From Symsagittifera roscoffensis (lineage: Eukaryota > Xenacoelomorpha > Acoela > Convolutidae), in assembly GCF_963678635.1 (NCBI RefSeq), contig NC_087063.1, positions 52,655,074 to 52,719,073 of the forward strand: a stretch of DNA of 64,000 nt, given 5' to 3'. The translations under genes were made by a program, and so were the position numbers. Positions 22,053 through 32,953 of this stretch are shown here, piece by piece; within the stretch, counting starts at the first letter, position 1; every line of letters begins with the position of its first letter. Below the pieces are notes generated by a model. It searched no databases. It was not told where the DNA came from and saw nothing but the letters and a program-made list of their open reading frames with translations.

Positions 22053-22442
22053 TTACAGTATTTTGCCTACGCTTGCGTTTGGTTTTTGCCCAGTATCATT
22101 AGATTCCAAATCAGTTGTTGAATCGTTTCCAGCTACTCGGTTTTGCAACCGCTCCTCCACAGTCAACGTTCCTTTGACCAAACCTTTCTCATTTTTGAGC
22201 AAAACAAAGCAATTAGGTGTATCGGAATGACACCGAAGAATGGTTTGAGCATTGTCTTTGGTTAAGACAGTACCTCCTAAATCATGGGTCCATTTTTCCA
22301 CCACAGCTTGTCGTGCTAGATTCGGTTCTGTTCTCTTTCCCGCAACTGCTGACGCTCTACGTCCGAAAGTACCCAACATATAAAATCGCAAATCAAAAAG
22401 TAGTAGACTAGATGAACGCTTTTCACCGAATTTTTTTGACAT
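22053..22442 (-). pseudogene. 3' end of unknown minus-strand gene, possible BRCT-like segment (copy A)
   Basis: A 129-aa frame starting MSKKFGEKRSSSLLLFDLRF. The pattern LRFYMLGTFGRR, then a helix ending HDLGGTVLTKDN, then NCFVLLKNE resembles the first half of a BRCT domain (strand 1, helix 1, conserved GG, strand 3), as in the PARP1 or DNA ligase IV BRCTs. The Trp of helix 3 is not visible. The C-terminus is polar. Upstream coding in copy A is cut at 22911 by the duplication boundary, so this copy is truncated. The family call is tentative. Confidence 0.35.
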
Positions 22443-23139
22443 ATTTTTGAATACGAGGGAATAGGATTGGTTCCTGCCAAGACGTCTAACGTATTGTTAA
22501 GCAAAGTACGTGTGCATTTGCCAGATTTGATGAACTTGCAGAAGGAAAAAAATGTCGAGGAACAATGGGTCTTGGTAATGCAATCTTCTTCCGCCTCGCA
22601 TTGTCCTACTTTGGGAATCCTTGTTCGCATAGTGGTTGGATTTTTTGCTAATTTCGCACAAATGTTCCCATGGACTTCGTATAAAATTGCTCACCAAAAG
22701 CTGTGTCATTAGGACTAGTTTTAGTTCGAAGGGGGTCAATCCTTGTTCCAGATAGATTGATAGTAGATTTCAGCCCACCAGCTTTCGTACTCTAAAGCAT
22801 TAAAATCACCTCTTGGTCTCGGTAATTTCGTGCATTCAATCAAGCTTTTCCTCAAAAGTTCACTGGCATCTTTGGTTCCGATGCACCCGGGGGTTTTTCC
22901 AGGAACTTTTGAGCTATTCCCCGGTGGTCTCTTATCTTGATCCTGGTGCTTCGATTAAATTGGTACTGATAAGTGATGGTAGCTTGGCAGCTAAATTGTA
23001 ATCAGTTCATCCTCATCCTGTGCTTAATATTAGTTGCATCCCTCATTTTTTATCCGAAAATAGTAGAAACTTACGGAATCAAGTAAAGTTTTGAACGCCG
23101 AAAGCTCATGTTCAGTGCCATCCAGTTCTCTATCATCAT

Positions 23140-23801
23140 TTGCAGTGCATTTTACATCCCTGTGCCTCCGTCACCACTCGCAGCACCAGAGACGACATTA
23201 TTTGCACCCCGACACCGGTAACCTTCTTGCGAGCACCCCAGCGACCTTTCACCGCGCCAATTCCGCCGACATATGGGCAACCACATACCCCTCTGCGACA
23301 TGTCCATTCAGGACCCCTAATTAGTACATCAGTGCCAGCCGTAGCAGTATCAGCCACATCCAGCCTTACCTGGATTCCTATATGTCGGCATCACCGTATC
23401 CGAATTTTCCATGATCATTGGCGTTTCCCCACTATCGAGAAATTGAAAGACAACCGCATGACCATGAGAGGCGAACCTACACTCCCACGGATCCACGAGC
23501 CGATGATCCCACGGAACCACGAGACCACAGGTACGACGAGGCTGCAGGAAGCCGCAAAAGGGATCATGCAGAGCCAGATAAGGAAGACGAAACTGTAAGT
23601 TGAAGAAATAATTTCAAAAGCAAACACATTATACAAGCATAAAAATGTTCTGGTAAACCAAATATGGAAATTAAACATATTCTTTCTTAGCAACCTGAAA
23701 AAGCCTCTCGAGCCGAAAACCCGATAATAAACGAGACTCTCCAAGAAGTCTATTTACAGACTGTCGAGAAGTCGAATGACTGCGCCGATAAAAGAAACTG
23801 A
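23140..23801 (+). pseudogene. Unknown gene, copy B, exons 1-2
   Basis: The first part is shifted relative to copy A by small indels near 23210-23250. The charged frame (to 23594, donor GTAAGT) and the second exon 23691-23801 (QPEKASRAENPIINETLQEV ... TGA) are preserved in phase 0. Confidence 0.45.
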
Positions 23802-23815
23802 ACCTTGACCCACAG

Positions 23816-23974
23816 GATTATTTGACAATTTCCGGTGCCATTGTCACGTTTCTGTTCACGTGCACAGTGGTGCTCGAGAATATGATCATCAGCACCACGG
23901 TACATGCTGTCGTTCATGCGTTTGTCATCATAGAGGAGAAAAACGAAGACAATACCGTGGAGCTGAGCATCTAA
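23816..23974 (+). CDS. Short membrane-segment exon, copy B
   Basis: Same 52-codon frame as 17261-17419. Changes such as R to T near the start, L to V and K to N keep the hydrophobic profile. Confidence 0.4.
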   Translation, partial: DYLTISGAIVTFLFTCTVVLENMIISTTVHAVVHAFVIIEEKNEDNTVELSI

Positions 23975-24063
23975 CCTGCAGCCTGTAAGTATTTTTTTGA
24001 ACCTAAAACACTGATTTGATTTAAAAAAAACTGATGAATCGATTTGATGACTCGATTTCGTAG

Positions 24064-24293
24064 TGTCAACTTCTCGCGTCTCTTACCACAGAATTCCAGT
24101 CTGGTTAAGACAGGGTATAAAAATGTACTATACGGAAGCCAGAACCCATGTAAAGAGGGTCAATATGAACTATGTTATTCAGCGGGCTTTTCGGGACAGC
24201 AAAAACCTGGTGACGACTCGACTGTTTTATGTCAATTCATTTGGCAACGCAGTGTTCCGGGTTGCTCCACTATTTGATCAGTTCAAACGCCAG
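24064..24293 (+). CDS. Internal exon, unknown gene, copy B
   Basis: Same boundaries and frame as 17508-17737, with only four or five base changes. Acceptor TTTCGTAG, donor CAG/GTAGAT. Confidence 0.45.
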
Positions 24294-24423
24294 GTAGATC
24301 AATCGATATAAATTTTATTTCTTCCAAAGGGATACATTCATCAAAATAGAAACCGACGTGGAATCATATGTAACCGTTTTCAGTTTTTTTATTAGCATCA
24401 TAAATTGCACGTAAGGTTGCTAG

Positions 24424-24885
24424 GCTTATCCCTTTGTCTACCAACCTGACTTTCGGGATGGAGAAGCTGAAGCAGCAAGCAACAGAAGTTCACCAGAAAT
24501 TGAACGGATACACATACGAAGAGGTTCTGTTGGCAGTGCGATCTTGGCAAGATTCTCAACGTTACGTTCGCCAGGTGCATCGTGCACAGATCTTCGTTCA
24601 GCAGATGACGAATTCCCATGAGCTGTCAATGAAAGTTGCCAATTTTTACTGAAAAGCAGAAAAGGGAGACCCATGCACTGAAGAAGGTGCTTGAACACGT
24701 GGCGAAGCTGCTCAAGGATGAATCAAAGAGAAATTTTCAGCCGCTTGAGAAAACTACAAGCCTGAAACACATCACAAACGTCATTGAGAGCATTCCATAT
24801 GAGGTTAAGAAAGATACACAGAGTCGCGCATTGACCCATGGCTAGTTCGGCATATGTGATGCAAAAATTCCCGTTTTTGGAAGAG
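24424..24885 (+). pseudogene. Exon, unknown gene, copy B
   Basis: Starts after GGTTGCTAG and ends AAGAG/GTACAT. The first 65 codons (YTYEEVLLAVRSWQDSQRYV...VQQMTNSHELSMKVANF) are intact here but frameshifted in copy A. A TGA then forces a one-base shift into the next coding-like part (TEKQKRETHALKKVLEHVAK...). A TAG follows THG where copy A has Trp. The two parts read as one helical protein, so copy B carries two lesions or there is an unrecognised splice. Confidence 0.45.
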
Positions 24886-25079
24886 GTACATTATATTACT
24901 CGATAAATAAATCTTGATGAAATTTCATGTTTGGATCAGTACTTTGACTTTCTTTTTTACTAGGTTTGATTGATTTGACGCATTGGAGGATTACCACGGC
25001 AAAGTAGTCACTAACATCAACGGCGACCAGTACTGCCTCCAACCAGGAGTTCTAAGTGAATACGTAATGAAATTTGCGG

Positions 25080-25336
25080 CTCCTCCTAGGCGATTGAACG
25101 ACGCTTCAAATGAGGACTGTCCGTTACATAAATGGAACGTTTACCTGATTCGTTTAGCAAACCACGCCAAACAGAAGAAAAACGAGGCCAAATTGAAGAT
25201 GGTAGAAGTATTAATTTCCAGCATAGGTAAAAGAATAGTCATCCCAAAAGCAAGCAGAGACATTGTACCTTTCGAGCAACTGCGCTCTGACTATGGATAC
25301 AAAGTTGCTCAAGCGCTGTTTGACGACAGCAGTTAA
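25080..25336 (+). CDS. Last exon, unknown gene, copy B
   Basis: The open frame from 24983 (no ATG) to TAA 25336 gives 117 residues including GKVVTNINGDQYCLQPGVLS and a Lys/Glu-rich helical tail ending ALFDDSS. The acceptor TTTTTTACTAG lies at 24963. A TGA sits in frame just inside the exon start (24971), so either the exon starts later or the copy is disabled. Copy A has lost this 5' part. No family recognised. Confidence 0.45.
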
Positions 25337-26516
25337 ATGGATTTTGGGTTTTCTTTGAAACTTTAAACTCGTTTTGGGAACTTTTTAACAGTTTCCGAGT
25401 CAATTTTGAATTTATACCACTTTGTCATTGTGTTCATGATTTTGTGTTTTAAACCTATTCTTGTTTTTGTTCAGATTACATTCATATTTGCAATCTGAAA
25501 AACGTTTTTGTTTTTTGATTCAAATTGAAGTTATTTTGAGGACAAGACGGAAAGGTTTTGAATTTTGACAATTATGATGCCTACCTTATCATAAGTATAG
25601 ACACTAGGACTACTAGATCATTCCATTCAAGTCCGAAAAAAACTCATAATAAACCAGCTAAGGCGTAAGTTTGTTCAGCAACCTCGGTTGAGGAAAAATT
25701 AATCTAGTTTTTTTTCGACCGTGTTAGTTAAAAAAAAATGGATATGTAGAGCTCGAATGTGAAAATTGTTGTCATAAACTTAAACCATTACCTGGACTAC
25801 AATCTACCACGAGGTTGAATGGCAACTTCCATAGTGATCAAAAGTGCAAGTTGACATTAAACATTGGTTCAAGCTATGTTTTTGACGTTTGATCCCTCTG
25901 AAAAGTTGACGTTAAACCTTATTCTAAAATCATTTTTGTTGTTTTGTGCTTTTATTAATTTACTAATAGTTTTACTTCAGAGTTCACACAATAAAATGTT
26001 AGGGTAAGTTTACCCTAAATAATTTAAACTTCAAAATTTTAATGCTTCAAATTGAATCTATGGCTGCTACGAATGAACTTGATTAAACATTCTAGGGAGT
26101 TTACGAATTGATTCCTAAAATGCCATACATTTGATTTTAAAACTACCATTAGTTGTCACTGCTAATCCATCCTAATTAAAATGTGATCACTTCTTACAAT
26201 AACAGTTTAATACATAAAATTTTGTTTATCCTGGTTAAACCAATCAACAGTATTGTTAAGATTTTCTTATATCGCTAGGCATTTTTTTAAAATAATTATG
26301 AGGTTTAACTAATCAAATTGTTTGATTCGTTAGTTTGAATTGGTTGCGTTAGGCTGAGGGCGTGAGTTTTTTTGACACGACTACAAAGATTTGCTTACAA
26401 AGTTAAATTTAGAAGTAAAAACGGCCGTTTTCAACCAAATGATTAATTTTTAGAAAAGTCTATCCACGAATTTGGTTAAGTAATGATTTAAGATTTGTTC
26501 GTTGATTCCACAGAAA
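25337..26516. other. AT-rich intergenic DNA, copy B
   Basis: Counterpart of 18670-19869, no gene. Confidence 0.5.
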
Positions 26517-26618
26517 ATGGTGAAGTATTTGTTTGTAATTTCCGCATTCGTTGTTCTAGCTAAATTCATTGCTCAATGCTGCTGGGTTATCAAATGGCAG
26601 ACTTGCATATCGAAATAG
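26517..26618 (+). CDS. Small secreted-peptide-like ORF, 33 aa (copy B1)
   Basis: Counterpart of 19870-19971 in duplication copy B. Same start context, length and stop. The signal peptide is preserved and all differences are substitutions, which is what a conserved short protein would show. Confidence 0.5.
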   Translation: MVKYLFVISAFVVLAKFIAQCCWVIKWQTCISK

Positions 26619-26698
26619 CCGTTTCAATCAAGTAATTATTTTTAATTAAATCTAAAAAATACATCCACGAATTTATTTAAGTAAAGATTTCACAGACA

Positions 26699-26872
26699 AT
26701 GGTTAAGTTTTTGTTCGTAATTTCCTCATTCGTTGTTTTGGCTAGCCATTATTCAAGCTGGTTATTGCTGATATCTGACAGACTTACAGTATGCGGAATC
26801 TGCTTACAGTTTGCGCAATCAAAAAAAGTAAATTGCCGCGCTCTAATACAAAAATGTATGAGTAAATATTAA
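26699..26872 (+). CDS. Small secreted-peptide-like ORF (copy B2)
   Basis: Begins MVKFLFVISSFVVLA like A2, then departs after a local insertion and stays open for 57 codons through repeat DNA. Only the signal-like N-terminus is conserved. Confidence 0.35.
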   Translation: MVKFLFVISSFVVLASHYSSWLLLISDRLTVCGICLQFAQSKKVNCRALIQKCMSKY

Positions 26873-27427
26873 GTGAGATCACATAAAACAGCTACTCGAG
26901 TCAGTCTCGCCTTTTCCAGAGGTGAGAAATATTCGGCATTATGCCGAGGGCATCATCTGGTAGCCAACCAGACTCATTGTCGCCCATTAATTGAACAAGT
27001 GAGATACTAAAGTCCACGAAAGGGGCCCCGCAAAAACAAGTAAAACAAACAAAGCTAAAATCAGCGTTTTCGAATAAAGTGCCTATAAACTTTAAAACGC
27101 GTTCTTGTTGCGGAATGGGCTTACAACTAACAAAAGGCACAGATTTTCTTCGTAATGATTTTGATTTTTAAGGACCCAACTATCATACTTGTACCCCAAA
27201 AAAACTTCCACGTGTATTATCTTGTTTACTTTTATCCCTCCTCTGGTATATGTAACGAATCTATACCCATATAAAAACCAGAATGCGTTTTGTCGCAATG
27301 ATTTGATACTTCTGGGTTATCAAATTGCGGACTTACATATCGAAATAGCCGTTTCAATCAAATAATTATTTTTAATTAAATCTAAAAAGTACATCCACGA
27401 ATTTATTTAAGTATTGATTCACAGACA

Positions 27428-27598
27428 ATGATTAAGTTTTTGTTCGTAATTTCCTCATTCGTTGTTTTGACTAGCCATTATTCAAGCTGGTTATTGCTGA
27501 TATCTCACTTAAAGTATGCGGAATCTGCTTACAGTTTGCGGAATCAAAAAAAAATAAATTGCCGCGCTCTAATACAAAAATGTATGAGTAAATTTTAA
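27428..27598 (+). CDS. Small secreted-peptide-like ORF (copy B3)
   Basis: Begins MIKFLFVISSFVVLT, 56 codons plus stop. Second-position Ile and the Ala-to-Thr change at the likely cleavage region suggest decay. Confidence 0.3.
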   Translation: MIKFLFVISSFVVLTSHYSSWLLLISHLKYAESAYSLRNQKKINCRALIQKCMSKF

Positions 27599-28766
27599 GT
27601 GGGATCACATAAAACAGCTACTCGAGTCAGTCTCACCTTTTCCAGAGGTGAGAAATAACCGGCATTATGCCGAGGGCATCATCTGGTAGCCAACCAGACT
27701 CCTTTTTGCCCATTAATTGAACAAGTATGATACTAAAGTCCACGCAAAAACAAGTAAAACAAACAAAGCTAAAATCAGCGTTTTCGAATAAAGTGCCTAT
27801 AAACTTTAAAACGCGTTCTTGTTGCGGAATGGGCTTACAACTAACAAAAGGCACAGATTTTCTTCGTAATGATTTTGATTTTTAAGGACCCGACTATCAT
27901 ACTTGTAACCCAAAAAAACTTCCACGTGTATTATCTCGTTTACTTTTATCCCTGCTCTGGTATATGTAACGAATCTATACCTAAATAAAAACCAGAATAT
28001 GTTTTGTCGCAATGATTTGATACTCAGAAAAACATTTTGTCATATGCATATTGCATTACGGGGTAAATAATTACCAAAATCTTTTTTTGTTAATTGAAGA
28101 CTAGTCGAGGTGATATGGTATTCGAATACGTAACCGTTTCCTACGGCCAAAAACTAGCCATTGCCATATGGCTCGGATACTTTGCCTTTGATTGTTGTTG
28201 TTGGCGAAAGCCTTGTTAATTATTGTTCCGTTTGTTTCGGTTAATAGTGGTTTCGTGCCATATGGTATTCGAATACGTAACCATTTCCTATGGCCAAAAA
28301 CTGGCCATTGCCATATGGCTCGGATAGTTTGCCTATGATTGTTATTGTTGGCGAAAGCCTTGTTAATTATTGTTCCGTTTGTTTCGGTTAATAGTGGTTT
28401 TGTGCTATATGACCTGATTTTGTTCAGCTACACGATGGGGGTACTCGGGGTTCAGTATTTGAAATCTGCAGCAATTTTTCAGCTATAAGTTTCCTTAGAG
28501 CCAAGATTGCAGAAACCTTTTTTTTCACCGCCAGTTTGACATTGGTCACTCAAAAGTGATCGCTTGTCATTGACGGTAAGAAAACAGTTCAATAACTGAA
28601 TCAGAGTACAGATAGTCAACTTTGTATTCTAGCTTCAAAAACTTGGAATCACTTCCCACAAATTTACGGCACTGGATGGCTGCAGGTTACAGTTTTTTGC
28701 CAGTGCTTGCGTTTGGTTTTTGCCCAGTATTATTAGATTCCAAATCAGATATTGAATCATTTCCAG

Positions 28767-29060
28767 CTACTCGGTTTTAACCAACGTTCCTTTGACCAAA
28801 GCTTTCTCATTTTTGAGCAAAACAAAGCAATTAGGGGTCTTGGAATGACCCCGAAGAATGGTTTGAGCGTTGTCTTTGGTTAGGACAGTACCTCCTAAAT
28901 CATGGATCCCATTTTCCACCACGGCTTGTGGTGCTAGATTCGGTTCTGTTCTCTTTCCCTCAACTGCTGCCGCTCTACGTCCGAAAGTACCCAACATATA
29001 AAATCGCAAATCAAAAAGTAGTAGACTAGATGAACGCTTTTCACCGAATTTTTTTGACAT
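28767..29060 (-). CDS. Same BRCT-like segment, copy B, part of a longer gene
   Basis: Counterpart of 22053-22442 with substitutions (for example RASAV to RAAAV, HSDTPN to HSKTPN), ending earlier because of a small deletion near 28780. Upstream on the minus strand further coding-like segments follow (29104-29328, 29354-29605, 29604-29760, 29850-30167) in changing frames. That fits either several short exons or decay. Function unknown. A role in DNA repair or chromatin would be expected if it is a BRCT. Confidence 0.35.
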   Translation of the reverse strand: MSKKFGEKRSSSLLLFDLRFYMLGTFGRRAAAVEGKRTEPNLAPQAVVENGIHDLGGTVLTKDNAQTILRGHSKTPNCFVLLKNEKALVKGTLVKTE

Positions 29061-29103
29061 ATTTTTGAATACGAGGGAATAGGATTGGTTACTGCCAAGA
29101 CGT

Positions 29104-29605
29104 CTAACGTATTGTTAAGCAAAGTACGTGTGCATTTGCCAGATTTGATGAACTTGCAGAAGGAAAAAAAATGTCGAGGAACAATGGGTCTTGGTAATGC
29201 AATCTTCTTCCGCCTCGCATTGTCCTACTTTGGGAATCCTTGTTCGCATAGTGGTTGGATTTTTTGATAATTTCGCACAAATGTTCCAATGGACTTCGTA
29301 TAAAATTGCTCACCAAAAGCTGTGTCATTAGGACTATTTTTAGTTCGAAGGGGTCAATCCTTGTTCCAGAAAGATTGATAGTAGATTTCAGCCCACCATC
29401 TTTCGTACTCTAAAGCATTAAAATCACCTCTTGATCTCAGTAATTTCGTGCATTCAATCATGCTTTTTCTCAAAAGTTCACTGGCATCTTTGGTTCCAAT
29501 GCACCCCGGGGTTTTTCCAAGAACTTTTGAGACAAGTCTCGGGTAGATGGTTTGTAGCACTTTTACAGGTTTAACGAACGTATCTGTATTTTCTTTGAGG
29601 CGCAC
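29104..29605 (-). pseudogene. Minus-strand gene, middle segments
   Basis: Two coding-like frames. The segment 29354-29605 is Lys/Leu-rich and helical (VLQTIYPRLVSKVLG...SELLRKSMIECTKLLRSRG...) and ends WAEIYYQSFWNKD-stop. The segment 29104-29328 begins two bases off that frame and continues (MTQLLVSNFIRSPLEHLCEI). The frame change occurs at the TGACCCC around 29360 with no clear splice sites, suggesting a frameshift. Copy A holds the second segment and only part of the first. Confidence 0.35.
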
Positions 29606-30167
29606 AACTCATTACTCCTTCAAAAAGATCTTCAATATATGTGGTAGCCTCCTTCATTTCTTTCTTGTCAGCGATGACAGTCAGTGCACAGAGTCCAGAA
29701 AGAGAGAATGCACCCACTCTGCCAGCTTTGGCTGTTCCTCCTATCGAGACAGTGTTGAATTAGAAAAATGGCTTTTTGGCGCCCAGTCTGGTCAAATTAT
29801 CCTCAAAGCGCTGAATGGCAAACTTATCATGAGGATGCATATCATCGGTTTTTTTGTGTCATTTTACTAAGATCTCTTTCCACACATCGAGTAAGGCCTT
29901 CGATGCTGACCAGTGATGTCTTGGGTAACTCTTTTCGAAATGGCACATTGAGTTCAGTTCTTTCTACCAGTATCTGGCTCGCAACTTAGTGGACGGAAGT
30001 CTGTAGTGTCATTTGACACAAACAGTGGGAGCCACGAGACTGTATCAGATGAGTGCTCATTAGAGACACCATTAACCAGCCGCAACAGAAAAAGTGAATC
30101 GCCACTATAGTTCAGCTTTGCTCCTAACTGTCTTAGGGAAATTGTTTGGCTGTACAACCAGCCCGAT
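29604..30167 (-). pseudogene. Minus-strand gene, upstream segments
   Basis: In order along the minus strand: a segment containing SGWLYSQTISLRQLGAKLNY (30167-29956), one containing NVPFRKELPKTSLVSIEGL (about 29990-29870), then one containing SIGGTAKAGRVGAFSLSGLC (about 29757-29610). Each is open and protein-like, but they lie in different frames. No domain recognised with confidence. Present only once in the window. Confidence 0.3.
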
Positions 30168-30713
30168 TCTTGGTCGCCTGCTGTAGTGGGACCAACGTTC
30201 TAATCCAGAGCGTATCTGCTGTCTTTTCCTCGGTACGCTGAAATAATTGTCGATTAACTAAGGAAGAAACAACAAATCCAGTTCTGCAGGCACGGACAGA
30301 TCCGATTTGGTTTTGAGCGAGTTGATTTTCGTTGTTGAACTTCGCATCATTGTAGCACTAACTGGCTTCAAAAGATAAGATTATTCCAAATGCTGATAAT
30401 TTTAATCAAATGAGCACATTCACAAAATTGAGTTCTCAGTATTTAAGGCCTTAGTTTTGAATTTTACTTACAATGGTTAACTACTTTCTCTTAAATTCCG
30501 CACTGGCTTTTGCGCTCTGCTCCATTGACAAATATTAATTTTTGGAACATAAAGTACTGAGTGGTGCCTAATTTAGTTAAAGAGCAAATAAAGTTACTCA
30601 TATGCTTACTAAATAACATACAAGCGATGCCGAGACTAACAACCTTGAGAGACTTTTTTCTAAAGTAAATAAAGTATAAGTACCTAAAACAAAATTGACT
30701 TACCTGAGAAACA

Positions 30714-30823
30714 GAAAACGTGACTAATGTCGACATCGAGGAGCCTGAAAAAGAGCCTGGTAACCTCCACATCACCAATCTCACAGCTGTTTCCTCAGAA
30801 ATCACCGCTTACCCCTTGAAGCT
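30714..30823 (-). CDS. Minus-strand exon with GTAAGT donor
   Basis: The frame reads VISEETAVRLVMWRLPGSFS, then SSMSTLVTFSVSQ, and ends exactly at CAG/GTAAGT. The same exon and donor recur in the second unit (about 31824-31915). The next exon cannot be placed with confidence. Confidence 0.4.
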
Positions 30824-30932
30824 CTGTGGTAATCATTGAAAAAAAAACGAAACTGCTTTGACGCAAGAAACTAGGTCACTTCTAGAGTCAGAAAAAGTTT
30901 CTCGGGCTAACAAAAATTTGTAAATTGTGTCA

Positions 30933-31202
30933 TTATTTCGGCGGTTGCTCGACGAACGTGTCTACGAGAAAGGACGAATGATTTGAGGCCTGTAATTTCA
31001 AGGCGAGATTGAATGGTGTTGAGAATACCGTCAACATTTCCAGTTTTGTCGCCTTAGCCAAATCGTTCTTGAAATCTTCCGAAAATCCCTGTTTCTTAAT
31101 TAAGCGAGTAATCATAAACCGGGTCGGAAAAGTAAAACTACACTTTTTGCGACCACTTTTACCGCGTTTTATTCTCACGGACTCCTTTTCAGCTACTTCC
31201 AT
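30933..31202 (-). CDS. Basic protein or exon, unknown
   Basis: An ATG at 31200-31202 opens 89 codons to TAA. The N-terminus is Lys/Arg-rich (KRGKSGRKKCSFTFPTRF), followed by helical sequence (FSEDFKNDLAKATKLEML). Open sequence of similar type lies just upstream in another frame (GALQKHPKEFGAKFCFMFDA, about 31300-31225), so the ATG may be internal to a larger exon. The second copy (about 32310-32040) is frameshifted. Family unknown. Confidence 0.4.
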   Translation of the reverse strand: MEVAEKESVRIKRGKSGRKKCSFTFPTRFMITRLIKKQGFSEDFKNDLAKATKLEMLTVFSTPFNLALKLQASNHSSFLVDTFVEQPPK

Positions 31203-31379
31203 ACTTCCATAATTCCTTGGAGGCTAATTTTATGGCATCGAACATAAAACAGAACTTGGCGCCAAATTCCTTTGGATGCTTTTGGAGTGCTCCATTGTGG
31301 TAGTGTCGCCTGTGCTCTCTTCCGAGTAGTCTTGCGAGGAATAACATGCTTCGAAAACCTGATGGTGCCTGTTACGTAA

Positions 31380-32480
31380 GGAAAAATCCAGTTTTGCAGG
31401 CACGGACAGATCTGATTTTGAGCGAGTTGATTTTCGTTGTTGAACTTCGCATCATTGTAGCACTAACTGGCTTCAAAAGATAAGATCATTCCAAATGCTG
31501 ATAATTTTAATCAAATGGGTACATTCATATGTTTGAGTTCTCAGTGTTTTAGGCTTTTGTTTTGAATTCTATTTACAATGATTAACTATCTGCGCACAAA
31601 TTCCGAACTGGCTTTTGCGCTCTGCTCCATTGACAAATATTAATTTTTGGAACATAAAGTACTGAGTTGTACCTAATTTAATTAAAGAGCAAATAAAGTT
31701 AATCAAATACTGACTAAATAACATACAAGCGATGCCGAGACTAATAACTTTGAGAGATTTTTTCTAAAGTATATAAAGTATAAGTATCTAAAACAAAATT
31801 GACTTACCTGAGAAACAGAGAACGTGACTAATGTCGACATCGAGGAGCCCGAAAGCGAGCCTGGTAACCTCCACATCAACAATCTCACAGCTGTCTCCTC
31901 AGAAATCCCCGCTTAACCCTTGAAGCTCTGTGGTAATCATTGAAAAAAACGAAAGTGCTTTGACGCAAGAAACTGGGTCACTTCTAGAGTCAGAAAATGT
32001 TTCTCGGGCTAACAGAAATTTGTATATTGAGTCATTATTTCGGCGGTTGCTCGACAAACGTGTCTAGGAGAAGGGACGAATGATTTGAGGCCTGTAATTT
32101 CAAGGCGAGATCAAATATTGTTGAGAGTACCGTCAACATTTCCAGTTTTTGTCGCCTTAGCCGAATCGTTCTTGAAATCTTCCGAAGATCCCTGTTTCTT
32201 AAATAAGCGAGTAATCATAAAACGGTTCGAAAAGTAAATCTACACTTTTTGCGACCACCTTTACCGCGTTTTATTCTCACGGACACTTTTTCAGCTACTT
32301 CCATATTTCCATAATTCCTTGGAGGATAATTTTATGGCATCGAACATTAAACAGAACTTGGCGCCAAATTCCTTTGGATCCTTTTGGAGTGCTCCACTGT
32401 GGCAGTGTCGCCTGTGCTCTCTTCCGAGTAGTCTTGCGAGGAATCACATGCTTCGAAAACCTGATGGTGCCTGTATAAGG
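31380..32480. repeat. 1.1-kb tandem duplication, second unit
   Basis: Second unit. Its copy of the 30933-31202 ORF is broken by several indels (for example an extra T in CCAGTTTTTGTCGCC and the change at AAGCGAGTAATCATAAAACGG). Confidence 0.9.
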
Positions 32481-32767
32481 ATGCGGTTGCTGAACTTCTT
32501 GATGGTTCTGAGTGTGCTGGAAGAGCTAATGGTTGTGAGATTGCTGATGCTGTTGATGTCGGGGAGTTGATGAGCTTCCTACACTTGATGATATTCCTAA
32601 CTGCTTTGAGGGCGGTTTTGATCTGTTCTGATGTTTTCTAACACTAAAGGTGAGTATTCTGGTCCTCCTTTTTTTCGCTCCCCGGTAATTCCTTTAAGCC
32701 TAGTAGAAATACATCTGCATGATTCCTGCTGCTACTGCAGTGGAATGACTGCGTTGCCGTGGTATTG

Positions 32768-32953
32768 TTATTTTTCGTACAATATCGTCAACTTCCATTG
32801 TAGTTCCAATTCTTTTCCTGCTGTTTCGTCAAAAATTTTGACGTCTACGAATTTTCGATCATCTGATGCTATCAAATAGCGATTCCACAATTGTTTTTCC
32901 ATACTTTTCTCAGTCATTGAAGAGTCGTTTCTCGTATCGGTCGAGTCGTCCAT
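32768..32953 (-). CDS. Possible first exon of the minus-strand gene
   Basis: ATG at 32951-32953, 61 codons, acidic then mixed (MDDSTDTRNDSSMTEKSMEK...FVDVKIFDETAGKELELQWK). The Asp/Ser-rich start and lack of similar ORFs upstream fit a real N-terminus. After TAA at 32768 coding-like sequence continues in another frame to about 32640. Family unknown. Confidence 0.4.
   Translation of the reverse strand: MDDSTDTRNDSSMTEKSMEKQLWNRYLIASDDRKFVDVKIFDETAGKELELQWKLTILYEK

Larger units (their letters stand above)
16355..22911. repeat. 6.6-kb direct duplication, copy A
   Basis: From AGCTATTCCCCGGTGG onward the sequence matches copy B (22912 on), offset about 6556-6665 bp, over genes and intergenic DNA alike. 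Differences are scattered substitutions plus indels. Copy A lacks about 100 bp of the last exon of the unknown gene and carries a nearly perfect internal 713-bp duplication (20040-21465). Confidence 0.92.
26640..28097. repeat. Two-unit repeat carrying peptide ORFs (copy B)
   Basis: Two units offset by 729 bp, each with a small peptide ORF, GCGGAATC sequence and the minus-strand ORF. The right unit begins with a fragment of the B1 peptide 3' end (CTGGGTTATCAAATTGCGGA at 27311), which shows where the breakpoint fell. Confidence 0.85.
22912..29531. repeat. 6.6-kb direct duplication, copy B
   Basis: Second copy of the block. At about 29531 similarity to copy A ends and sequence continues into the minus-strand gene. 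Copy A therefore carries only the 3' part of that gene, and copy B adjoins the rest. Confidence 0.92.
30270..31379. repeat. 1.1-kb tandem duplication, first unit
   Basis: Direct repeat of 31380-32480 (offset about 1110 bp), beginning near GCAGGCACGGACAGATC. Both units contain the same two minus-strand exons and the AATTTCAAGGCGAGAT segment. Confidence 0.9.
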
